A stretch of DNA of 7,111 nt from a bacterium (GCA_029007685.1 JAQXIG010000159.1:1-7111), one strand, 5' to 3'. Positions 1 through 6,494 are shown, numbered from the stretch's first letter. Numbers and translations are program-made. Notes: generated by a model from the letters alone, not told the origin.

Positions 1-602
1 CCACTTAAATCTTTTAAAGGAAACATAATTCTACTAGTATATAAATCATGATCATAAGAAGAAAGTCCTATCGCATTCAAGGTATTGAAATCATAACCTT
101 TTTTCACTAGCAGTTTTGTCAGATCATCACTAGTATCCAAACTAAGCCCAATTCCATACTCTTTAATCATTTCTTCAGTAATAAAACGATCACTTAAATA
201 TTTTTTCGCTTTCTTTGCATAATTGGTTTGAATATTATTTTGATAGTACTTGGTCGCAAGCTGGTAAATCTCATAAAGTTTGTGATTTGCATCTGCTTTT
301 TGTTTAATAACACCCGTATCAACCGCAATACCAACCTTATTAGCAAGTAAACTAAAAGCTTCTTTAAAAGTAACATGTTCATAATCCATCACAAAATTAA
401 AAACATTGCCACTAGCCCCACAAGAAAAACAACGATAAATCTGCTTTTCACGAGATACACTCATCGAAGGATTATTATCATCATGAAAAGGGCAAACCCC
501 AAAAAAGTTTTTCCCTTTTTGCGTAAGAGGTAGATAACTAGAAACCACATCAACAATATCTACTTTACTACGTACTTCATTAACGATGTTGGTATGATCC
601 AT
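1..602 (-). CDS. dnaG: DNA primase DnaG, N-terminal 200 residues (partial, runs off left edge)
   Basis: DNA primase makes the RNA primers that start Okazaki fragments, working with the replicative helicase at the fork. Translating the minus strand from the ATG at 602-600 gives an open frame to the window edge (200 codons plus two bases). It begins MDHTNIVNEVRSKVDIVDVV, a typical DnaG N-terminus. The CHC2 zinc-binding domain is intact: Cys37-Pro-Phe-His40 and Cys58-x-x-Cys61-Gly. The segment ends with RIMFPLKDLSG (residues 191-201), the start of the RNA-polymerase core just before the TOPRIM region, which lies outside the window. The start is fixed by a strong GGGAGG at 610-615, eight bases upstream. 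It is transcribed divergently from the membrane-protein gene at 794. In many Bacillota dnaG is followed by the gene for the main sigma factor; that position is not visible here. Identification is close to certain. Confidence 0.97.
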   Translation of the reverse strand, partial: MDHTNIVNEVRSKVDIVDVVSSYLPLTQKGKNFFGVCPFHDDNNPSMSVSREKQIYRCFSCGASGNVFNFVMDYEHVTFKEAFSLLANKVGIAVDTGVIKQKADANHKLYEIYQLATKYYQNNIQTNYAKKAKKYLSDRFITEEMIKEYGIGLSLDTSDDLTKLLVKKGYDFNTLNAIGLSSYDHDLYTSRIMFPLKDLS

Positions 603-732
603 AGTAGTAACCTCCCTCTATATTTATTTTCTGAAAATAAACTCTTTCATTTTAATTTGATCTTTTACAATTTTCTAAACTGGAATGGGTTCTAATAATG
701 CTCCATTTTTCCCATTTTCAAACCTCTAAATA
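603..732 (-). promoter_or_regulatory. Long 5' leader of dnaG with dyads and a possible 7-codon leader ORF
   Basis: This is the predicted untranslated leader between the dnaG promoter and its start. It contains a perfect 8-bp dyad at 623-641 (TTTATTTT, 3-base loop, AAAATAAA) just upstream of the ribosome binding site. Upstream of that an ATGGG/CCCAT pairing frames a tiny ORF (ATG GGA AAA ATG GAG CAT TAT TAG on the minus strand) preceded by AGAGG. No known riboswitch is recognisable. A regulatory role is speculative. Confidence 0.3.
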
Positions 733-738
733 AATTGT

Positions 739-747
739 ATTATATCA
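739..747 (-). promoter_or_regulatory. Extended -10 promoter for dnaG
   Basis: On the minus strand this reads TGATATAAT, a perfect TGnTATAAT extended -10 element. No good -35 hexamer sits 16-18 bases upstream, which is common for extended -10 promoters. Transcription would start near 732, leaving a leader of about 130 bases before the dnaG ATG. Confidence 0.65.
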
Positions 748-754
748 CCATTTT

Positions 755-785
755 TCGACAAAAACCACCACAAATAAATGATAAA
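755..785 (+). promoter_or_regulatory. Weak candidate promoter for the membrane-protein gene
   Basis: TCGACA at 755-760 resembles a -35 box (TTGACA) and GATAAA at 780-785 is a poor -10 box, 19 bases apart. Transcription would then begin almost at the ATG at 794, giving a leaderless mRNA, which would fit the missing Shine-Dalgarno. The match is weak. Confidence 0.25.
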
Positions 786-793
786 GTATAGAT

Positions 794-1318
794 ATGAAAA
801 AGAATAAATATATTATGATCAGTAGTATCATCATCTATGCCTTAACCTTTATATCACACTTTTTATTTGATGTCATTCAAAACGATATCATCGCCGTATT
901 TTTTAACACCAATGAAAGTATTTTCCAACATATGAAAATGGTCTTTACTTGTTTTTTTGTTTTTTATTTTATATTATTTATTGTAAGGAGAAGATTTCAT
1001 TTCGAAAATGTTTTTTTGACAAATCTAATTGCTAGTATCAGTTGCATTGCCTTTTTCCTAATCATTTATATCCCTACATATCTCAGATTTGGCGAAAATA
1101 TGATTTTTACTTTTATTTTATTATGGATATCAATACTGTTTGGACAATATATTTCATCACCAATTCTAAAAAAAACAGATTATAAAAAAACCGAAATATT
1201 AAGTATCATTATTATTTCTTTAATCTTTGTAATCGGTGGTTATCTAACCTATTATCCAATAGAAAACTTTATATTCTGGGATCCCCAACATGAAACCTAT
1301 GAACGAGTCTTAAAATAG
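794..1318 (+). CDS. DUF6512-like integral membrane protein
   Basis: This is a 174-residue hydrophobic protein with about five predicted transmembrane helices, roughly at residues 6-28, 48-65, 73-95, 103-122 and 135-152, separated by short polar loops (for example RRR at 65-67 and KKTDYKK at 126-132). Between helices 1 and 2 is FNTNESIFQHMKM (residues 37-49). An Asn-Glu-Ser followed by a His near the start of helix 2 is what I recall for the DUF6512 family, and the C-terminal tail with FWDP and TYE (161-169) also fits. The function of that family is unknown. The start is uncertain: there is no Shine-Dalgarno in front of the ATG at 794, nor in front of Met8 at 815. It stands alone between convergent cutA and divergent dnaG and has its own terminator. 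Gene reality is very likely; the family name comes from pattern memory. Confidence 0.85.
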   Translation: MKKNKYIMISSIIIYALTFISHFLFDVIQNDIIAVFFNTNESIFQHMKMVFTCFFVFYFILFIVRRRFHFENVFLTNLIASISCIAFFLIIYIPTYLRFGENMIFTFILLWISILFGQYISSPILKKTDYKKTEILSIIIISLIFVIGGYLTYYPIENFIFWDPQHETYERVLK

Positions 1319-1328
1319 ACTCCTTTTT
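1305..1328 (+). terminator. Rho-independent terminator overlapping the stop codon
   Basis: GAGTCT (1305-1310) pairs perfectly with AGACTC (1317-1322) across a six-base loop, and is followed by C and TTTTT at 1324-1328. The TAG stop of the membrane-protein gene (1316-1318) lies in the loop and right arm, so the hairpin is built from the last codons of the gene. It works for the plus strand only, as the opposite strand lacks a T-run. Confidence 0.8.
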
Positions 1329-1342
1329 AGTGGCGAAAATTG

Positions 1343-1370
1343 GGAAACTAACTCATCCTATCTTGTTTCC
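1343..1370 (-). terminator. Weak hairpin at the end of the cutA operon
   Basis: On the minus strand GGAAAC (1370-1365, the last codons of cutA) can pair with GTTTCC (1348-1343) across a 16-base loop. It is followed by CCAATTTTCG rather than a proper T-run. It may end the yqeG-to-cutA transcript, but the large loop and poor tail make this a weak call. Confidence 0.25.
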
Positions 1371-1684
1371 TCCTCAATCCAATCTAAATAATGAGGAAAA
1401 CCGTCAATAATATCATACATAACAATCTGTGGAGTTTCATAACTATGTAACTTTAAAATTTCTTGTTCGATCTCCTGATACAAGCTTTTCCTTGATTTCA
1501 TTTGTAACAAAACTTCATCATGGTGTTCAATCTTACCTCTCCAATGATAAGAACTGATAATTGGAATTAACTGACAACAGCTAACCAATCTTTTCTTCAA
1601 CAAAATCTTCATCACCTTACTTGCCTCTTTCCGATCACGAAAAGTAGTGGTAATGAGTCCATATTTCGCCTTTCTTTCATCCAT
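1358..1684 (-). CDS. cutA: CutA family protein (divalent-cation tolerance / trimeric CutA1)
   Basis: This is a 108-residue protein, the usual CutA length. Family motifs are clear: LVSCCQLIP (33-41), SSYHWRGKIEHHDEVLLQMKS (44-64) and the C-terminal LHSYETPQIV (79-88) followed by YLDWI (99-103). CutA proteins form very stable trimers with a ferredoxin-like fold. They were named for a copper-tolerance phenotype in E. coli, but their true role is unsettled. I chose the ATG at 1684 because AAGGGG lies 10-15 bases upstream and residues before it (an extension from 1738) overlap the upstream gene and do not resemble CutA. It begins five bases after the stop of the dehydrogenase gene and is the last gene of the minus-strand operon. 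Confidence 0.94.
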   Translation of the reverse strand: MDERKAKYGLITTTFRDRKEASKVMKILLKKRLVSCCQLIPIISSYHWRGKIEHHDEVLLQMKSRKSLYQEIEQEILKLHSYETPQIVMYDIIDGFPHYLDWIEEETR

Positions 1685-1689
1685 TCTGT

Positions 1690-2625
1690 CTAAACCCCTT
1701 TTACATAATCTAGAATCTTTTGAACAAGTTCTAACCACATATCATTCCTCGCTTGTCGAGAACTACCAGCAATATGTGGTGTAACAATCACATTCGCTCG
1801 ATATTGCTCAAATACATCTTTATAGTTATCAAGATCAATATCCAATCCCACACAAAAAGTAGGGTTAGCATCAGCATATTCTATTAAAGCTCTAGTATCG
1901 ACAACATCTCGTCTAGCCGTATTAATAAAAGTAGCAGTAGGCTTCATCAATGATATTTCATCCTCGGAAATGAAAAATCTAGTTTTATCAGTCAAAGGAA
2001 TACTAATATTTATAATATCACTCTCCCGCAAAACCGAATCTAAGGAGGTAAAAACAACTCCTTTCTCTACTAAATCTTGAGAAGCAGAAGGATTATCGGT
2101 ATAACATATCATTTTCATCTGGAATGCCTTCGCAATGTTAATCACTTCTCTCGTAATATGACCAGCACCAATAAGGCCCAATTTCTTATGAGAAATATCT
2201 TCTGGCATATTCCGTAAATGATGTTTATGTGCACGACCATCTAATACCAATTGATTGGCTTCACACACTCTTTTATTCAGCGCTAAAATCAACGAAAATA
2301 TATGCTCAGCGACTGATAACGCATTAGCTGTTTTTAGATGAATCACCCTCACCAATGGACACTCTGCTACCTCTTGGCAAATGTGATCTACTCCAACTGA
2401 TAAAGTCGCAATCACAATAGGTTTTTGAATATAAAGTAGTAAATCCTTTGAAATCTTATCTTCACTTCCAATAATCAAAATATCATATAAACAGAACATA
2501 TTCATAAATTCTGGTTCACTCCAATCAACCGAAGAAGGATGAACCACAACTTCGATACCATTCTGCTCTAACAATAAAATAATTTCTGGACGAATATCCA
2601 AAACCATACAATAAGCTTTACCCAT
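1690..2625 (-). CDS. D-isomer-specific 2-hydroxyacid dehydrogenase family protein (active site atypical)
   Basis: This is a 311-residue protein of the family that includes D-lactate, glycerate, phosphoglycerate and formate dehydrogenases, which interconvert 2-hydroxy and 2-keto acids with NAD(P). Seen: SVGVDHI (76-82) and NALSVAEH (101-108), the usual hinge motifs; a Rossmann segment KLGLIGAGHIT (148-158) in which the last Gly of GxGxxG is Thr; an acidic residue at the end of strand 2 (Asp177), suggesting NAD over NADP; NTARRDVVD (235-243) with the catalytic Arg238; and TPHIAGSS (282-289) with the catalytic His284. The usual catalytic Glu, normally in DVFxxEP, is absent: the segment reads LDIDLDNY (261-268), with Asp or Asn in its place. 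The ATG at 2625 has AAGGGG a few bases upstream. It follows a 68-base gap after the 58-aa gene and is almost joined to cutA. The substrate cannot be assigned. Confidence 0.93.
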   Translation of the reverse strand: MGKAYCMVLDIRPEIILLLEQNGIEVVVHPSSVDWSEPEFMNMFCLYDILIIGSEDKISKDLLLYIQKPIVIATLSVGVDHICQEVAECPLVRVIHLKTANALSVAEHIFSLILALNKRVCEANQLVLDGRAHKHHLRNMPEDISHKKLGLIGAGHITREVINIAKAFQMKMICYTDNPSASQDLVEKGVVFTSLDSVLRESDIINISIPLTDKTRFFISEDEISLMKPTATFINTARRDVVDTRALIEYADANPTFCVGLDIDLDNYKDVFEQYRANVIVTPHIAGSSRQARNDMWLELVQKILDYVKGV

Positions 2626-2693
2626 ATAATACCCCTTCTAATCAAAATCTTGCCATAATAGTAACAGGACTCCCCCTTAATCCTAGTATTCCG

Positions 2694-2870
2694 TCACTTT
2701 TTGAAAGTCACACTTATCTTTTCCATAATCGTAAGAATTCCATCATACCCCAAACTACCAAAAGTAAGAAACAAATATGCAACTTCCTCTACATCACATG
2801 CATAGTCAAACAACAAATCCTTAATCGTTTTTCCTTGTTCTAAATGTCTCAAACAAGAAACCTCATACAT
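2694..2870 (-). CDS. Small unrecognised protein, 58 aa
   Basis: A 58-codon frame starts at the ATG at 2870-2868 and ends at TGA 2696-2694. It overlaps the end of the 139-aa gene by eight bases, in a different frame (TATGTATGA). The product begins MYEVSCLRHLEQGKTIKDLL and continues with an acidic, hydrophobic region (DVEEVAYLFL, residues 26-35) and the end ILTIMEKISVTFKK, so it is probably helical and soluble. I do not recognise it. For it: the translational-coupling overlap, a sensible amino-acid mix, and that it neatly fills the otherwise empty gap in a tight operon. Against it: the Shine-Dalgarno is weak (only AAGAAG just upstream). It could instead be a decayed 3' remnant. Confidence 0.55.
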   Translation of the reverse strand: MYEVSCLRHLEQGKTIKDLLFDYACDVEEVAYLFLTFGSLGYDGILTIMEKISVTFKK

Positions 2871-3282
2871 ACTTCTTAACTAATAACCAATCAATCTCAG
2901 GAGAATCATTGGTAAAAGTCTCTTCTAACAATGAACATCCCTGCATAATAAGATCTTGATAATCTTGCAAAAAATGTAACTCTTCTTGAACATAATATGG
3001 TGTAGCTACCATAGTCAATTGATCATAACGATCATTAAAAAAAGCCAATCGATTACCAACTAATCTACGCATTAAAAAACTTTTAAACTCATCATAACTT
3101 TCAGAAACTAGTGTTTTGATAAAAAGATCACCACTTAAAAATTGATCTTGAAACAGCATTTTCATCTTAGAAGCATATTGAAATACATTTTCATTACGAA
3201 GAGAAATCTTTGAATATCCATCTAGTGATAGTTTTAAAAACATCGCAATAATCAATTCTTGAACCAACAACTCATCACTCAT
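2863..3282 (-). CDS. Unrecognised protein, 139 aa
   Basis: This is a 139-residue protein I cannot assign to a family. It looks soluble and mainly alpha-helical: MSDELLVQELIIAMFLKL at the start, a basic patch FLMRRLVGNR (about residues 69-78), an aromatic TPYYVQEELHFLQDYQDL stretch (about 94-111) and DWLLVKKYV at the C-terminus. No catalytic motif, zinc ligand set, signal peptide or membrane segment is evident. Two ATGs are adjacent (3285 and 3282). The second is preferred because GGAGG at 3290-3294 is seven bases from it and only four from the first. It starts 18 bases after the yqeH stop and overlaps the 58-aa gene, so it is clearly in the same operon. A link to ribosome assembly or to the downstream dehydrogenase is possible but unsupported. 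Confidence 0.8.
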   Translation of the reverse strand: MSDELLVQELIIAMFLKLSLDGYSKISLRNENVFQYASKMKMLFQDQFLSGDLFIKTLVSESYDEFKSFLMRRLVGNRLAFFNDRYDQLTMVATPYYVQEELHFLQDYQDLIMQGCSLLEETFTNDSPEIDWLLVKKYV

Positions 3283-3300
3283 CATATAACCTCCACAACT

Positions 3301-4305
3301 CTAAATCAAATTTTTTCGGACAAAAGTCTCAATATTTTTATCTAGATAAAGATCTACCGATCCTTTCTCCACTACTTTGATCCACCCAAGACCATGAATC
3401 ACAATATCCTCACAATACTTCAATTCATAAGAGACCTTACACAAATCTTTCAAACAATCATGTTTGAGCGCATTCATTCGTTTCACCTTAACATCATTGG
3501 ATAAATATAATGTAAAGCTATTCTTCTCCCCTTCTACATAATCAACTCGTACCAAATCACCTATAATCAAACATTGATTCTTCTTAAGCTGATAAGTACG
3601 AGGCTTAATTTCTTTTCTTGGACTAATTTTCTTCAACATAATGGAGTCCACATAATGTACCAAACTTCCACCATCCACTAAACCCGGAGTATCAATCACC
3701 GTTAATTCGTGACTCAAATCAATACTAATTTTATTCAAAGTAGTAGATGGCAAAGGAGAAATAGTTAATTCTTTATTACTATTCGAATAATTTTTAATAA
3801 GTTGATTAATCAAACTACTTTTGCCAGTATTGGTTCTTCCCACGAAATAAACATCTCGGCTAGTCTTATGCTTACAGATCAATTTATACAATTCATCAAT
3901 ATGATAATTCTTATTGGCACTAATCAAAATTACTGTCCTATAATTCAACTGTAACTCATCAATATAAGCCAAAAGTTTTTCTTCTTTCGTACTACAGGGT
4001 AAAACATCTATTTTATTAATAACTAAAATCATCTCATTACCAATATATTTACGAATAAATGCTAAATCCGAATCCAAATTCAAAATATCGACAACATGGA
4101 CCACTAAATCATTTGTTTCATTAATAGCTTTCAATATCTCAATATATTCCTCATTCGATTTTGCCACTGTTTGATATTCACCATAATTTTTCATTCGAAA
4201 ACATCTACGACAATAATCATTTTCTAATGAAGTAGTATAACCAGCTTGAGCAATATTGGCATCCTGCAGTTTAACCCCGCATCCCAAACAACACTTTTCA
4301 CTCAT
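3301..4305 (-). CDS. yqeH: Ribosome biogenesis GTPase YqeH (circularly permuted)
   Basis: YqeH is a circularly permuted GTPase needed for maturation of the 30S ribosomal subunit. The permuted motif order is visible: NKID (G4, 97-100), SA (G5, 129-130), GRTNTGKS (G1/P-loop, 156-163), PSTT (G2, 186-189) and DTPG (G3, 205-208). An N-terminal zinc-ribbon has Cys6-x-x-Cys9 and Cys32-x-x-Cys35. The C-terminal end FVRKNLI closely resembles the end I recall for Bacillus YqeH (FVRRSLI). At 334 residues it is somewhat shorter than the roughly 366 of B. subtilis. The ATG at 4305 has AAGGAG nine bases upstream. It overlaps the end of yqeG by eight bases, so the two are translationally coupled, as is usual in Bacillota. 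Confidence 0.97.
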   Translation of the reverse strand: MSEKCCLGCGVKLQDANIAQAGYTTSLENDYCRRCFRMKNYGEYQTVAKSNEEYIEILKAINETNDLVVHVVDILNLDSDLAFIRKYIGNEMILVINKIDVLPCSTKEEKLLAYIDELQLNYRTVILISANKNYHIDELYKLICKHKTSRDVYFVGRTNTGKSSLINQLIKNYSNSNKELTISPLPSTTLNKISIDLSHELTVIDTPGLVDGGSLVHYVDSIMLKKISPRKEIKPRTYQLKKNQCLIIGDLVRVDYVEGEKNSFTLYLSNDVKVKRMNALKHDCLKDLCKVSYELKYCEDIVIHGLGWIKVVEKGSVDLYLDKNIETFVRKNLI

Positions 4306-4825
4306 GATAATATTCTCCTTTTTTCATAATTCCTTGTTTTTCAAAATACTTTAAAATCCTAGCCTCTATCATACGATTAAAAGTAGTAATTTTTAAGTCT
4401 TTATACGCCATAGGATCCACTAAAATCGTATCAATCTCAAACTTATTACCAGCGAAAATATCAGTAACTAACTGATCTCCAATCATAACCATCTCACCTT
4501 TAGTAAATGCATACTTCTTCTGAATTTTACGATATCCAAATAAAAAAGGTTTACGAGCAAAAGATACATAATCACAATCTAATTGTTTCGCATAATCAGC
4601 AACTCTTTTTTTAGTATTATTAGAAAGAATCACCACAATAAAATCCTTCTTCAACTTTTGAAAAAGTGCAATTGTTTCCTGATTTAACTTTTCCTGATCA
4701 ATCAGCGCAATCGTATTATCCAAATCAAAAATCAAACATTTAATCTTATTTGCCTTTAATTTCTGATAATCAATATCATAAATACTTTTGACATATTTTT
4801 TCGGGTAAAATTTTTGAAATCTCAT
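4298..4825 (-). CDS. yqeG: YqeG family HAD-type phosphatase
   Basis: This is a 175-residue member of the YqeG (HAD superfamily IIIA) phosphatase family, almost always next to yqeH. Motif I is FDLDNT (33-38, nucleophile Asp34 and acid/base Asp36), motif II is ILSNN (66-70), the motif III Lys is in RKP (Lys92), and motif IV is MIGDQLVTD (114-122, Asp117 and Asp122). The physiological substrate is not established. I chose the ATG at 4825: GAGGAG at 4835-4840 lies nine bases from it but directly abuts the upstream in-frame ATG at 4834, which would be too close. It is the first gene of the operon, with a promoter just upstream. Confidence 0.95.
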   Translation of the reverse strand: MRFQKFYPKKYVKSIYDIDYQKLKANKIKCLIFDLDNTIALIDQEKLNQETIALFQKLKKDFIVVILSNNTKKRVADYAKQLDCDYVSFARKPFLFGYRKIQKKYAFTKGEMVMIGDQLVTDIFAGNKFEIDTILVDPMAYKDLKITTFNRMIEARILKYFEKQGIMKKGEYYHE

Positions 4826-4845
4826 AAGTAACATCTCCTCTGTTT

Positions 4846-4874
4846 ATTATAAACTATTATCAAAATGAAAGCAA
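4846..4874 (-). promoter_or_regulatory. Promoter of the yqeG-yqeH-cutA operon
   Basis: On the minus strand TTGCTT (4874-4869) and TATAAT (4851-4846) are separated by 17 bases. The -10 is perfect and the -35 retains TTG. Transcription would start near 4839, giving a leader of about 15 bases with the GAGGAG ribosome binding site at its 5' end. The -35 sits in the tail of the terminator of the preceding gene. Confidence 0.65.
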
Positions 4875-4897
4875 AGAAAAAGAAACAATCGTTTCTT
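4873..4897 (-). terminator. Rho-independent terminator of the deacetylase gene
   Basis: On the minus strand AAGAAAC (4897-4891) pairs perfectly with GTTTCTT (4886-4880) across the loop GATT, followed by TTTCTTT. The stop codon TAA (4898-4896) overlaps the base of the stem. It separates the deacetylase transcript from the yqeG operon. Confidence 0.75.
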
Positions 4898-6413
4898 AAT
4901 TATTAACTTTAAAGACAATCATAGCAGTATTCATATCAATAGCTGAAAAAGTATAACCATTGTCTTTTCCATAACGAATAATATTTCTCAAAGCATCTAC
5001 TGTATGAGTTTTAATATCATGCATCAAAACAATATTAGCTTTATTGTTTGATAAATTACTAACAACATTGTGATAAACACAACGTGATTTATCACTTACA
5101 TTATTTTTGACACATTGCCATGCATCACCAGAATCAATATTCCAATCATAATAACGGTATCCTCGATTTAAAACCTCATCCGCAAGAATAGTCATAATAC
5201 CACTACTGTATTTTTTACTAACAGTATTATTACTTCCTCCCGGAAAACGAATAATTCTTGATTTCTCACCAGTGATTCGCTCTACCCGATCAGAAATTTC
5301 TTTCAAATCTGCAAAGTAATTATCAACAGAGGCATAGACTTTAGGGTATTGATGAGTAGCTGTATGTAGTGCCACTGTATGACCTTCCTCATATTCACGT
5401 CGAATCAAAGAATCAGGACCACTATTCGTAACAAAGAAAGTAGCTTTCACATTTTCTTCTTTTAAAATATCTAAAATTTTACCAGTAGTTAGATTACTAG
5501 GACCATCATCGAATGTTAAATAAATAACTCCCTTTCTAGTGACTCCACTATTAATATCTACTTTCTTGGACACTTTAACCACTCTTTTAACTTCTGTTTT
5601 GTTATTTGCTTCATCCTCAACTGTATAAGTTAAAGTATAAATACCTTCTTTGGTAACATCAACTTTTCCACTCACTTTTACTTGTTTGGTTAAATCATCA
5701 TCACAATTATCACTAACTGTATATCCCGGTTCCTGAAAAGAAGTATCTAATTGATGATAAATCGTTTCTGAACCCCCCAAAGTAATCACTGGTTTTTCAT
5801 TATCCTCATAAATTACAGAACGAATCACTTCTTCTTTGTTGTCAGAAGAATCTTTTACACTATAAATAAGTTTATCCTTTTTTTCTGCAATTTTAACTTG
5901 CTCTGTCAAATCACCATCATACTCATCAACCGCTTGATATCCTTCTTCTTGATATTTTTTTCCCGGACAAACTGTTACCTGTTTATCCCCCATTAGGGTA
6001 AGAGTAGGTTTTTTTTCGTCAACAATTTTTACCGTTCGCTCCTTTTTTACATTCCAAAATGACACTTTTAATTGATAAGTAATAGTATATTTTCCCACTT
6101 TATTAGAATCGATTTTACCAGATACTTTAATTTCATCAGTAACATCTTTTCCTAAATGTTTTCCTTTACTTCCATACTCAACATATTTTTCACCATAATT
6201 TAACACAATCACTTTATCCTGATTTAAAATAATTTTAGGAGATAAAAGATATAAAATCACAAAGACAAATACAACTGAAACTGCAACAACAGAAAGCAAA
6301 ACTGCCTTATTTTTTTTTAATCTAATCGCTTTTTTTACAGCAGAATTTTTCTTTGTTTCAGATTCGTCAATCCGTTTTGTTCTAAATATATTACTATTAT
6401 TTTTACTTCTCAT
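4896..6413 (-). CDS. Membrane-anchored polysaccharide deacetylase with three DUF5011-type Ig-like domains
   Basis: This is a NodB-type (carbohydrate esterase family 4) deacetylase that should remove acetyl groups from peptidoglycan or another surface glycan outside the cell. Numbering from the GTG at 6422, residues 1-39 are a basic cytoplasmic tail and 40-61 a single membrane helix. Three Ig-like domains follow (about 64-135, 139-206, 210-286), each with the DUF5011 pattern; the clearest is PVITLGG...EPGYTVSDN...DLTKQVKVSG...YTLTYTVED. The catalytic domain (about 297-508) has TFDDGP (303-308, Asp305/Asp306), HTATH (353-357, metal-binding His pair), RFPGGS (392-397), DWNIDSGDAW (426-435) and LMHD (466-469, catalytic His468). 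I prefer the ATG at 6413: GGTGA lies five bases upstream, and a start at 6422 would leave almost no leader; GTG 6422 (508 aa) remains possible. It is monocistronic and divergent from sigK. The substrate is not determined. Confidence 0.93.
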   Translation of the reverse strand: MRSKNNSNIFRTKRIDESETKKNSAVKKAIRLKKNKAVLLSVVAVSVVFVFVILYLLSPKIILNQDKVIVLNYGEKYVEYGSKGKHLGKDVTDEIKVSGKIDSNKVGKYTITYQLKVSFWNVKKERTVKIVDEKKPTLTLMGDKQVTVCPGKKYQEEGYQAVDEYDGDLTEQVKIAEKKDKLIYSVKDSSDNKEEVIRSVIYEDNEKPVITLGGSETIYHQLDTSFQEPGYTVSDNCDDDLTKQVKVSGKVDVTKEGIYTLTYTVEDEANNKTEVKRVVKVSKKVDINSGVTRKGVIYLTFDDGPSNLTTGKILDILKEENVKATFFVTNSGPDSLIRREYEEGHTVALHTATHQYPKVYASVDNYFADLKEISDRVERITGEKSRIIRFPGGSNNTVSKKYSSGIMTILADEVLNRGYRYYDWNIDSGDAWQCVKNNVSDKSRCVYHNVVSNLSNNKANIVLMHDIKTHTVDALRNIIRYGKDNGYTFSAIDMNTAMIVFKVNN

Positions 6414-6437
6414 ACTCTTCACCCATTCCTATTCTTT

Positions 6438-6446
6438 ATTGTATCA
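6438..6446 (-). promoter_or_regulatory. Extended -10 promoter of the deacetylase gene
   Basis: On the minus strand this reads TGATACAAT, a TGnTAnAAT extended -10. TTGCCA upstream is too close to be the -35. Transcription would start near 6431, leaving about 18 bases before the ATG at 6413, which is one reason for choosing that start. Confidence 0.5.
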
Positions 6447-6494
6447 TCTTTTTGGCAAAATAAAACATTTTTAGCGATTAATTGTAAAATTAGA

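Noticed and set aside
33..38. ACTAGT copies elsewhere (near 33 and 129) as a dispersed repeat
   Set aside because: It is a six-base palindrome found in unrelated coding positions; no longer repeat surrounds it.
194..382. 62-codon minus-strand frame
   Set aside because: It lies within dnaG on the same strand in a different frame. The DnaG frame has clear zinc-binding motifs and runs through it, so this is a shadow.
1685..1738. Extension of CutA by 18 residues to an upstream ATG
   Set aside because: The extra residues overlap the dehydrogenase gene, do not resemble CutA and lack a ribosome binding site. The ATG at 1684 has AAGGGG.
2626..2693. Separate promoter or terminator before the dehydrogenase gene
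   Set aside because: A small AGGATT/AGTCCT hairpin with a G-rich loop is present but has no T-run, and TATTAT has no matching -35. Co-transcription is simpler.
6414..6422. GTG start for the deacetylase at 6422
   Set aside because: It would sit only about nine bases from the predicted transcription start. ATG 6413 has GGTGA at good spacing. Not fully excluded.
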